DNA of 64,000 nt from Aptenodytes patagonicus. Taxonomy: Eukaryota; Chordata; Aves; Sphenisciformes; Spheniscidae. The stretch covers positions 37,500,854 to 37,564,853 of the forward strand of contig NC_134953.1 of the NCBI RefSeq assembly GCF_965638725.1. Direction: 5' to 3'. How positions within the stretch are numbered: the stretch's first letter is position 1; the number at the start of each line of letters is the position of its first letter. The translations under genes were made by a program, and so were the position numbers. The notes under the pieces are model-generated. The model was given only the letters and a program-made list of their open reading frames with translations, searched no databases and was not told where the DNA came from. Below are positions 36,687-47,152 of the stretch, piece after piece.

Positions 36687-36698
36687 CATCTGGATTAA
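36687..36698 (+). promoter_or_regulatory. Composite CATCTG E-box and GGATTAA (OTX/CRX-type) site
   Basis: CATCTG at 36687-36692 overlaps by one base with GGATTAA at 36692-36698, about 2.9 kb upstream of the ATOH7 start codon. Retinal enhancers often combine bHLH and OTX/CRX sites. Function here is inferred. Confidence 0.25.
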
Positions 36699-38858
36699 TA
36701 ACGAACCCCTAACAGGATTTTATAGTTTATAGGCAAGGGTAAAAATTGTTCCGTGGCAGATCAAAATGCCTGCTTTTGATTACTTACAATTATTTTAAGT
36801 TTCTGCTTTATGAAAGAGAAATGAGAACAGTAAGTATTAAGGTCTTATCCACACCAATTAATTTAGTTCATCTGCATAGCCCACCAGCCATGTGAAAATA
36901 CGTTATCTCAAGCTAGAAAATAAACTGCTTTATTCAGCCTATTCAGTCAATAATAGAAAGGGTATCAGTGAAATTTTCCCAGGTTTCCTTCACCTGGTTT
37001 GACTTCCTCTGTATTTCAGCTTGTCTCAGTTATTGCTTATGTAATTCTATTCCCTCCTCCATTTATTTTTAATCATTTCTCAGAGATCTTATTCTTTGAA
37101 ATAATTTTTCAAATTATTCTCAAGATTTTTATGATACAAGTTTTCAAAAAGCTACTAATATATTCTGATGTGAGATACTGCTGTGATGCTAAAAACTTTT
37201 CTAGATACCAACTTACATTAGTCCCATCTTTATTGTATATCAATCATTTCTCAAGAATTTGCCTTTTTCTTATTTTATTGTCATAACATAATCTCGAGCC
37301 CGAAGAACATTAGAATCACCAGAAAGAAGTTCTGTGTCTACCCAATTACTCAGATTTCAATCTTTGAATCTCTAACTATGCAGGTACAAATTTAGTCCTA
37401 CTCCATGACCCTAGCAGCATTATTCTTGATTCACATTTTAATTCTAAAACAGTGTCTTTAATCAAAATATTATGTTTTTCCCAGAGAAAAACAAGAGAGA
37501 CAGGTAAGAATGCTATTTCAGTCATAAACCAAATTATTTTAGCATCTTTAAGTCACCAGTGATATTAGGAAAACAAGGGGTTGTTTCAGTCAGTTAAAGA
37601 AATTAACTAATTTCAGGATTTATGACTACATACAGAAATACATTAAAAATTGTCTGCTAGATATCCAAGTTAATAACTCAGATGCGATTATCACAGCGCC
37701 CACTAAGAAGAGCTGGATATCTTCCACCTGTACTACTATGGAAAACACAATCTAATTACTTTTGTTGTGGAATGACTGTGGCCAAACACTAATTTTAAAA
37801 GGCAGTGAAAGTAACATTTCTGGTTGAAGTCTAACTCCTCAATACCTTCTCTTCTCTAGTCGTACTAAAAATAACATATACAAGCAATATATCACAGTAA
37901 GAATCTTACCTCTTCCTTCTAGCCAGAACTCTCTATTTCATCTCAGGTAGATCCTTTCTAAAAGCCTCATCAAGACTTCTTACCACTGTAGTTTATACTG
38001 AGCAAAGCTGAAAGACTGGCATGCCGTATGCTGCCTAATTAAGAGCAGGTGGGTAACTACCAAAATATGACCATCCTTAAGGGCGCAATTTCCAGTAATA
38101 TTTGACTCACAAGACAGGCTAGAAATCCATGGTGTGCAGAATAATGTAGTTTCCTTCCTTGGTTAATTACATTGTTTTCTCTATCACGGCTATAGGACAA
38201 TCAGAAAACAGAATAATTCACAAGTGGATGTTGTATCCTGAACTGAAGGGGAATTTAGACACTGACTCATACTGGGAAGTTGAATAGCAATCTACAGCAG
38301 TAAGATGAATTTACAGTCATTTCACCTAGGACTTCCCAACCTCATACTGGACACCCTTTTCTACAGAGTGCTTAGAACATTTCATTTTCCTCTTAAGTCT
38401 CTCTGGGGTGAGCTTTTCTTTCTAATAGTTCAACAAGTAAGTCTCCCAGCCACACTTAAGGCTCTACTTGCCATACTACCCTCCAGCTATCCCTTCTTCT
38501 CAGTTTACCCACTTCTCCTTGCCAGTCATCCTTTTCTGTTCCACGTTATCTTTCTTAAGTAGCTTTCCCTCAGATGAGGCTCAAAAAGCATAGCTTCCCC
38601 CAGTGATCCTGCACAGAACATCCTTTCAAAGTAACTTTGTTTTAAAGCATGCTTCTACAACAGGAGGTCTAAAATCTCCTAAAAAAAAAAAAATGAGAAA
38701 GGGTTCATTTTATCATGGTACTAGAGGAACATGTTTTGAACCTTTAACTGTCTAAAATGTTTCTCACCTATATTATCATAGAATCATAGAATCACTAAGG
38801 TTGGAAAAGACCTCTAAGATCATCGAGTCCAACCGTCAACCCAACACCACCATGCCCA

Positions 38859-39338
38859 CTAAACCATGTCCCTAAGCGCCTCATCTACACGTCTTTTAAA
38901 TACCTCCAGGGATGGGGACTCAACCACTTCCCTGGGCAGCCTCTTCCAATGTTTAACCACTCTTTCAGGAAATAAATTTTTCCTCACGTCCAATCTAAAC
39001 CTCCCCTGGTGCAACTTGAGGCCATTTCCTCTCGTCCTATCGCTTGTTACTTGGGAGAAGAGACCGACACCCACCTCGCTACAACCTCCTTTCAGGTAGT
39101 TGTAGAGAGTAATGAGGTCTCCCCTCAGCCTCCTTTTCTGCAGGCTAAACAACCCCAGTTCCCTCAGCCGCTCCTCATAAGACTTGTTCTCCAGACCCTT
39201 CACCAGCTTTGTTGCCCTTCTCTGGATGCGCTCCAACACCTCAACGTCCTTCCTGTAGTGAGGGGCCCAAAACTGAACACAGTATTCAAGGTGCGGCCTC
39301 ACCAGTGCCGAGTACAGGGGCACGATCCCTTCCCCACT
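38859..39338 (-). pseudogene. CR1 ORF2, C-terminal piece beyond the LTR
   Basis: Continues the same ORF2 on the far side of the [63 protein letters not shown] and the terminal [14 protein letters not shown] with its normal stop at 38859-38861. No further frame break is seen in this piece. Confidence 0.93.
39334..39338. repeat. Target site duplication, left copy (CCACT)
   Basis: Direct 5-bp repeat CCACT abutting the LTR. Removing the LTR and one copy restores continuous CR1 sequence (CCTTCCCCACTCCTGCTGG). Confidence 0.92.
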
Positions 39339-39930
39339 TGTCCTGGTTTCAGCAGGGACAGGGTTAATTTCCTTCCTAGTAGCTGGTACAGTGCTGTGTT
39401 TTGGATTTAGGGTGAGAACAATGTTGATAACACACCCATGTTTTAGTTGTTGCTAGGTAGTGTTTATACTAGTCAAGGACTTTTCAGCTTCCCATGCTCT
39501 ACCGACTGAGAAGGCTGGAGGTGCACAAGAAGCTGGGAGGGGGCACAGCCAGGACAGCTGACCCAAACTGGCCAAAGGGACATTCCATACCATGTGACGT
39601 CATGCTCAGCATATAAAGCTGGAGGAAGAAGAAGGAAGGGGGGGACGTTTGGAGTGATGGCATTTGTCTTCCCAAGTAACCGTTACATGTGATGGAGCCC
39701 TGCTTTCCTGGAGATGGCTGAACACCTGCCTGCCGATGGGAAGGAGTGAATGAATTCCTTGTTTTGCTTTCCTTGCGTGTGCAGCTTTTGCTTTACCTAT
39801 TAAACTGTATTTATCTCAACCCAAGAGTTTTCTCACTTTTACTCTTCTGATTCTCTTCCCCATCCCAGTGGGGGGGAGTAAGTGAGTGGCTGTGTGGTGC
39901 TTAGTTACCGGCTGAGGTTAAACCACAACA
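39339..39930 (+). mobile_element. Solo LTR of an endogenous retrovirus (ERVL-like)
   Basis: 592 bp beginning TGTCCTGGTTTCAG and ending CCACAACA (TG...CA), flanked by the perfect 5-bp duplication CCACT. It carries a perfect CRE (TGACGTCA, 39595-39602), a TATAAA at 39612-39617 and an ATTAAA poly(A)-type signal at 39799-39804, all in + orientation. There is no internal retroviral sequence, so it is what remains after recombination between the two LTRs. The 5-bp duplication and sequence style point to ERVL, but the class is inferred. Confidence 0.93.
39595..39617 (+). promoter_or_regulatory. LTR core promoter: CRE and TATA box
   Basis: TGACGTCA (39595-39602) lies nine bases before TATAAA (39612-39617). 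Both motifs are intact. Transcription would run rightward, away from ATOH7. Confidence 0.6.
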
Positions 39931-39935
39931 CCACT
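39931..39935. repeat. Target site duplication, right copy (CCACT)
   Basis: Second copy of CCACT, identical to 39334-39338, so the insertion has not decayed at its edges. Confidence 0.92.
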
Positions 39936-41371
39936 CCTGCTGGCCACACTATTTCTGATACAGGCCAGGATGCCATTGGCCGCCTTGGCCGCCTGGGCAC
40001 ACTGCCAGCTCATATTCAGCCGGCTGTCGACCAACACCCCCAGGTCCTTTTCTGACAGGCACCGTTCCAGCCACTCTTCCCCAAGCCTGTAGCGCTGCAT
40101 GGGCTTGTTGTGGCCAAAGTGCAGGACCCAGCACTTGGCCTTGTTGAACCTCATACAGTTGGCCTCGGCCCATCGATCCAGCCTGTCCAGGTCCCTCTGC
40201 AGAGCCTTCCTACCCTCGAGCAGATCAACGCTCCCGCCCAACTTGGTGTCATCTCCAAACTTACTGACGGAGCACTCGATCCCCTCATCCAGATCATTGA
40301 TATTGAACAAGACCGGCCCCAAAACTGAGCCCTGGGGAACACCGCTTGTGACCGGCCGCCAACTGGATTTAACTCCATTCACCACAACTCTCTGGGCCCG
40401 GCCGTCCAGCCAGTTTTTGACCCAGCAAAGAGTACACCTGGCTAAGCCGGGAGCCGCCAGCTTCTCTAGGAGAATGCTGTGGGAGACGGTGTCAAAGGCC
40501 TTCCTGAAGTCCAGGTAGACCACATCCACAGCCTTTCCCTCATCCACTAGGCGGGTCACCTGGTCATAGAAGGAGATCAGGTTGGTCAAGCAGGACCTGC
40601 CTCTCATGAATCCGTGCTGGCTGGGCCGGATCCCCTGGTTGTCCCGCACATGCCTTGTGAGCGCCCTCAAGGTGAACCGCTCCATCATCTTCCCCGGCAC
40701 CGAGGTCAGGCTGACAGGCCTGTAGTTCCCCAGATCCTCCTTCCGGCCCTTCTTGTGGATGGGCATCACACTGGCAAGCCTCCAGTCATCCGGGACCTCC
40801 CCCGTTAACCAGGACTGCTGATAGATGATGGAGAGCGGCTTGGTGAGCTCCTCCGCCAGCTCCCTCAGCACTCTTGGATGGATCCCATCCGGCCCCATAC
40901 ACTTGTGAGCATCCAGGTGGCGTAGCAGGTCATTGACTGCTTCCTCTTGGATTATGGGGGGTTAATCCTGCTCGCCGTCCCTGTCTTCCAGCTCGGGGGG
41001 CCAAGTACCCTGAGGATAACTGGTCTGCCTGTTAAAGACTGAGGCAAAGAAGGCATTGAGTACCTCCGCCTTTTCCTCATCCTTGGTGACAATGTTCCCC
41101 CCCCACATCCAATAAAGGATGGAGATTCTCCTTGGCTCTCTTCTTGTCATTAATATATTCGTAAAAACATTTTTTGTTGTCTTTAACGACAGCGGCCAGA
41201 CTGCGTTCTAGCTGGGCTTTTGCCTTTCTCATTTCCTCTCTGCATGACCTAATGAGATCCCTGTACTCTTCTTGAGTCGCCTGCCCCTTCTTCCACAAGT
41301 GGTAAACTCTCCTTTTTCTCCTGAGTCCCAGCAAAAGCTCCCCTTTCAGCCAGGCTGGTCGTCTTCCCAAT
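39931..41371 (-). pseudogene. CR1 ORF2 reverse transcriptase, broken, N-terminal piece
   Basis: Starts in RRPAWLKGELLLGLRRKRR, continues with the pre-RT block (YEYINDKKRAKENLHPLLD), then RT motifs [69 protein letters not shown] and the catalytic box [11 protein letters not shown]. Lesions seen: a frameshift at a run of eight C (41097-41104), an in-frame stop at 40962-40964, an apparent two-residue loss just before NDLDEG, and FGDD (40248-40259) where the family usually has FADD. The frame runs into the LTR after NSVASRS. Confidence 0.93.
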
Positions 41372-41705
41372 TACGTATTGAATATGATTACTATTACATT
41401 CGTATGTACACACACATACATATACACAAGACAGCTCATGAAAAGAAAGAAGTTTCCACTTAGAATGATACTGCAACCCATTGCACCACTAAAGCAGCAA
41501 AAAAAGCTTTGACGTATCATTACAAAGCTAGCAAATTTTCTGAGTACTTGACATCATATAGGTTCTCATGTGCTTAAAAATATAGTTATCTATCAAGGTC
41601 AATTCCACCTGTGCATGCTCAGCGATCTGCAAAAGCTGGCCTGAAGTTTTTCACAAAGGGACCTATAGGCAACACACAATAGGGGACACACAGTTACCTG
41701 GCACA

Positions 41706-42185
41706 ATGTTCACTGTTCACCGTTCAACTAGCATTGTGCAAGGAAGCTTGGATACTGAAGTAGTACAGCTGCATAAGTTTTGCTCTACAGCTGAACTAAC
41801 TAGCCTGGGCAAAACACTGATCCTCTGTTCTTCTTTCAAACATGAATTAACTTGTTTGGCACTAGCTTCAGTAGCACTGGGCAGTACAAATATGCCTACA
41901 GCAACCACTTCAAAAAAATTAAAATTACTTGTTAGCCATTACGTAGGCATTCTGGCACAGGCAAGAGCAGAATCCATCTATTTAAGACGTAATTCAGTTT
42001 CATTAACCATCTTTTATTTTCCTATATACCCAATTTCAATGAGGCAAGAGTCTTCCAGAGACCTTCCTTTACTATATAGCTTGAGACTTACTAAAAGTAC
42101 TATCTATGCTATGCACCGAGAAACAGATGAGGGAAGGGATCTAGTTTACCCTCCAGACAGGACTTACTGTTTTTATGATCTCTGA
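41706..42185 (+). other. Unplaced 159-codon open frame
   Basis: ATG with A at -3 and TGA at the end. No domain, signal peptide or known family is apparent, and the composition is mixed (Ser, Leu, Thr rich). It starts 334 bp past the truncated end of the CR1. I do not call it a gene; a chance frame or lncRNA exon is more likely. Confidence 0.2.
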
Positions 42186-44102
42186 TAGATGTTTTTCTAA
42201 CCTGTTCTGAAAAACCTCTAACAGGGTAACTAGCAGCACAAGTAATAAATTATTATCTTTTAATATACCAGGTACCTCAGGATTAGAAAGATGAAGTAGG
42301 TGGTTGGGACATATTTCGTCAGCTGATTTGACCACATTTCCTCACAGCAGAAGGAAGTATAAACTCAGGACTCTTGGGTTGAACTCCAGATTCAGGAGGG
42401 AGCAGTACTCCGGGGGTTATTTATCTCTTGGTTCTGTCTTCCCTCAGTTGTGGCCCCTACACTCTCTCTAACTTTTTCAGATGTCTCTCATCCAGTTGTC
42501 ATCCTGCCCATTCCTCACTCCTGTGCATCACAATCACCTCTGTAAATATAAGGGGATCTTTGAGATTACAGGGAGATAAACTCCCATGGTTCACCTCCTG
42601 TGCCCACTGCCCTCCAAATACAATGAGATCGTCCTTTTAACCTCATACCAGAGATGTTTGTTCCAAATGGATTCTGCAGAGATGGTAACAGCCAAAGCCC
42701 AACAATTTGTGAACCAGCATATGTGAACTAGGATTCCCGCGCTTATTTTTAGAAGTTTATAAATATAAGTAAATTTAATGAGATCCCTGACACTGAAGCA
42801 ACACCAGTGCTACAAACAAAACCAAACAAAAACATCCTAAGCTTGTTACAAAGAATGGATGAACTAAAACTTCTTAACAGGAAGATCAGCACAGTGTTCC
42901 TCCTTAATCAAAAGATACGGTCAGACAATCTCAAGCAACAAAGGTAATGCAGTTTAGGATGTCATCTCATCTTAGCAGAGGGTGTGATTTGTTATTACAT
43001 CTTATCGGCTGAAACTTCAGGCTTTTGCTGAAACAGGTGGTCTGACTCCTTTCCCATCCCTAGGTGCTTGCTTCTTCCCAAACACTGGCAAGGTAGGCAA
43101 TAATGCAGCCATAGGGTGAGTCAGTTCCCCAAGCTGACTTTGTGAAAAAACATTCTTTCTTATATTGTAGTAAGTAACTCTTAAATTACCTATTTGTTAT
43201 GCCATCTGAAGCATAAGAAACACATTAATGCTATTGCAAATAATCACTGTTTAAAGAAAACCCATAATTTTAGTTGTCCTACATTCAAAAAAACTTTTTT
43301 TTTTTAATTAGACAAAAATACCAAGATCATTCACAAGTTAGCCTTTAAAATTGATTTTTTCTTTGGAATTCAGAACAAAACCCACAAAAATTCCTAAACA
43401 TAGAAACTGAACAGGTAACTATGGTGATAGTTCAGAATGTCGTCCTGGAATGAAATTACTTCCCTAGAAGTATCTATACCTTTTTTCCCAGCGCAAGTAC
43501 TACATTTACCAAAATTCCTCCTATGAATATATCTAATCCTATACCTCAAATGGCAAATACTATAATTTCCAATTCAATTATGCCTGTATCCAACCTACTT
43601 GCTAAACAGTAACTATGTATTTTACTTGGGCTTTGTTGAGAACAGTGGTTTCCAGCTTTCACAAGACCATGGGCAACAATGCTAACTATATGTTGCAGAC
43701 CTCGTAGCAGGTTCTTACAGCTGTGGGGTGTTAGGGCTCTCCCCAGCTAGCTGTTGAAAATCATTAATTATCAATGTGTGAAAAGACAACTCCTTTTTAT
43801 CTTCTCATAAACCTTTTTCTCTTAATATGTGGGGATTGTCTTGCTGATACACGGGAGAAAACTAAAGCTGTTCATACAGTAGTAGAGACTCTTTGTATTG
43901 GCAATGAACTTATTTTATCACAGCCTAAGGAAGAGACAGCTGTTACACTAGTGGAGTTTTCTGTTTACTATTGAGGGGAGAAAGAGGAGTAGGGAAAGGG
44001 AGATATAAAAGGTGCTTCATGGTATCAAAGGAGATGAATGTAAGAATGTGCTCTCACTGAGTTTCCCAGATACATCAGCAGAAAAAATCTTATTTAAAAA
44101 TG

Positions 44103-44122
44103 AACAAACAAACAAACAAACA
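44103..44122. repeat. AAAC simple repeat
   Basis: Five tandem AAAC-type units. Confidence 0.9.
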
Positions 44123-45499
44123 ATCTGCTTGCACTTGCAGATTTTGGTCAAGCAAGTAGCTTGACAAACTTCAAAAGCAGAACAAAAAAAAAATTGCAGC
44201 ATTTTACCTATTGTATTAAAACTTTTCTGTATAATTATAACTGTCAAAAAATTGCACTCTCTGAGTAGAAGCACTGTTTCTCTCCCCAGATACCAATAGC
44301 TAGTCCACTTCACTTCTACTGAGTTCTTTTTCCTCATATGGTAACTTTCCATGGGACAGGACCAATAATGGACTCTACGAACATTCAGGTTTCTACTCCT
44401 TCCACCAAAGTGCTGGAACATTCATTTTCTCCATTTTTTCCTGCAGTGAAAAGTCACTGTCTATAGTCTATTCTTTTCTCTATCAAGAGGCAGGAAGACT
44501 GTCAGGCTGAAGCTGACATCTTCCCAGCACCACAGAAAACTAAGGAAACATGTAAGCGGGTGCTTCAAGATAGTCAATCTATTTATGAAACATTATTACT
44601 CGTGTATAATTTCTATACCATAAAGCCTTTTCAATCTGCAGCCTGCAACCTGCTTCACTCAAAGTACAAAAAGAATTAATGTGCAGGAAAACACAAGGTA
44701 GTTTCAGTATGAAAATGAGTGTTGAAATTGTTGGAAATAGAAATACTTCTTGACAAGCAGACAAAACCCAAAAGCCATAGAGAATAGCCCCTGTTTTGAG
44801 AAGCAGAAAAGTGCACAAGAAAGCAGCTCTGTAAGGGATAAAATATGGTGTCTAATGCCATGAACCTCTAAAGACTTGAGTGTGTTTAATATTAAGCCCT
44901 GAGTAATCCCACTGAATTCAATGGCAGCCTGCTTACAATATTTAAGATAAACACCAGCACTTGGAATTTCAGGGAAAAGAGAAAAAGCAAAGAAAGACAA
45001 TGGGGAAAAACAAGGGCTACAAGATGAGAGATAAGCAGAGATACAGGCAGGAACAGAAAGTGAGAATAGAAGGAAGATGAAAAACAAGGGAAGGTTTCAA
45101 GTGGGCTGAGCTGCAACAGTTTACAGTGTCTGGAGCCTAGAGTCTACAATATTACGAACTGTCTTTTTTTTTTTCCTTCTCAAACCCTTTAACTCGTTGT
45201 AACATGAAGAAGAGAATGTAATGCACTTTGGAAATGAATTACAGTTATACATCTGGTTCCTAACCAATTAGAAAGAATACTCTCAAAACTCCTCATCTCC
45301 TGAAACATAAATAATGCTACAATTAATATTGCTTGCCCAAAACAAAATCGTGTATAGGCTGTGCCATATAGTTTATTTACTGAAATAAAAATATATGAAG
45401 CAACAATGGAGAGGGAGATGCCAAAGGATGCTGTAAGCTTTTTATAAAATAATTTTTCAGTTCAGAAGGAGTTATTTTCTTGTGCAAACAGGCATAAAA

Positions 45500-46000
45500 T
45501 TACTACCCACTGCCCTGCCTCTCATTGATTTCTACTTGGCACAGTTTGCCAGATGCTGTTTGGTCTAAGTGTTGCCTTGACCTCCACTGGTGACGCTGGC
45601 CCCTTTTTGCTTTGTTGCGCAGTATTTTCCCAGCAGGGAGGTCCCACTCCTCTAATAGTTCAGTTGCAACTTTTGCTAAAGGCTTATAGGTTACCCATAT
45701 GTTGTACTGGAGGGGCCAGCCTGACTGGAATTAACTCAGAAGTGGCGTCCAGCATTGTGGCTGGAGCTGGCCCAGAGGAGATTATAAATGCCCCAAAACT
45801 AATTAAATGCTTTGTCTCCCGCTGGTAAACAAAAGCGAATGAGGGCAAAAATATGAAATGCCTGATTGAACTAGGATCTGTAAGTAGCTTGACAACGGCA
45901 ACCCTGAAGTCAGTGATGCATGATTTAAAAGCCCCTAATGGGTCAAAGCTGTTATACAAATGAGACTTTTGTTGATTATCCTTCACTTTATATACTTGCA
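45500..46000. promoter_or_regulatory. Candidate conserved noncoding element
   Basis: Sequence of higher complexity than its surroundings, with AATTAAATGC, GATTATAAATG, TGATGCATGATTT and AGCCCCTAATGGGTCAAAG. It is about 12 kb upstream of ATOH7 and open on both strands for 90-138 codons. The call rests on texture and position, not on an alignment. Confidence 0.25.
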
Positions 46001-46367
46001 AAACTGTTACATAAATGTACTTACTATCAGTTTTCAGAGTATTTCGCAACAGCATTTCTGGGGTAAGAGCCATGCAGTCCAGGTATTTATTTGGAAGCAT
46101 TCTTAACTTTCACTTTTGCACTGAAAAAATACAGAAAATAAATATGACCACCCAAAGAAATATGTATAAATAAGAAGTGACAGTATTTTCAGTAACATTT
46201 TCAAGGATCTGAATTGTCAAATGGTGCTTCAGAAAAATGAGATAGAAGAATTCTCTTATTTAATAACATATTTAGTAAAATTTTTTTTTAAATTGTTATC
46301 TAAGTGCCTTTTTCAAGGCACTTCTATTTAAAGAAATATATATAGAATAGATATAGAAGAATAAATA

Positions 46368-46437
46368 TAAAGAAATCAGTTAAATTATTTAAATACAGAA
46401 TAATATATATTTAAAGAAATCAGCTAAATTATTTAAA
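46368..46437 (+). repeat. 26-bp direct repeat, two copies
   Basis: TAAAGAAATCAG[T/C]TAAATTATTTAAA occurs at 46368-46393 and 46412-46437 with a single mismatch. Confidence 0.9.
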
Positions 46438-47108
46438 CAATGAATCAAATGCTTTTGATATCTATCATTCAGATTTAATGTAGTCAGTTTTGTAAATTAA
46501 AAATCCTCTCTCATTGCATTTTAAAAATTGTATGTCCACAAGGGTATACTATATTTTAAAATACACTACTGCAGACTTAACTTCTTTTCTTTTAGTAATG
46601 TATAATAGTTATCATGTAAATATGCCATGAATAAGTTTTAGAATGTTAAGTGAAGAAAAGTCCCACAAAAATCCTGTTAGTAAAGAAAATGAGAATTCTA
46701 ATTAGATGTTCTATATACCAATTTTACATACATGCTTAACTTCACATGTTTATGTAATCCTACTGCAGTTAACGGGACTAATCAAGTGTCCAAAGCTAAA
46801 AATAGCTGTAAGTTTTGGTCATCCAGGACCTCAGTTCATAATGCTGTTAGTGTGAACTAGAAAGTGACTTGCTTAATGAAAGCATAGCATTCACCTTTTC
46901 TGGGAGGGCATGTGCTAAATCTTTTTTAAGATTTTTTTTTTCTCTGTTTTCCACTTTGTTTCTCTGTTTTCCATACACACATTTTTACTTACTTTTTAAA
47001 AAAACCTTTACAATAAGGTTATCTTTACGTGCTGAAATTTGAAACTTACTGAAAAATAGCAAGGATCAAATATATGGGTAAAAGAAAAGGAAACCTTAAA
47101 ACAAATTG

Positions 47109-47152
47109 ATAGATACATATATATACATACATATACAAAAAATATATATACA
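47109..47152. repeat. TA/ATAC-rich simple sequence
   Basis: Alternating ATACAT and TATATA units typical of a degenerate AT-rich microsatellite. Confidence 0.8.

Larger units (their letters stand above)
33803..38776. other. ATOH7 upstream region (gene-free)
   Basis: Holds the candidate core promoter at 34351-34391 and a composite E-box/OTX-type site at 36687-36698. Otherwise it is A+T-rich sequence without a recognisable gene or repeat family. Confidence 0.6.
38777..41372 (-). mobile_element. CR1 LINE, 5'-truncated, interrupted by a solo LTR
   Basis: About 2.0 kb of CR1 (counted without the inserted LTR) in minus orientation. The 3' end at the left carries the CR1 tail (CATAGAATCATAGAATCA) and the conserved 3' UTR (AGGTTGGAAAAGACCTCTAA). 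The right part encodes ORF2 from just before the reverse transcriptase domain. ORF1 and the endonuclease are missing, so the copy is dead on arrival. The right boundary (about 41360-41375) is placed where the protein match stops, and no target duplication is evident. The LTR at 39339-39930 splits the element. G+C is higher than in the flanks. Confidence 0.95.

Noticed and set aside
38866-40808. Several plus-strand frames of 60-140 codons across the CR1
   Set aside because: They are antisense to the broken CR1 ORF2, which explains the open reading on the minus strand.
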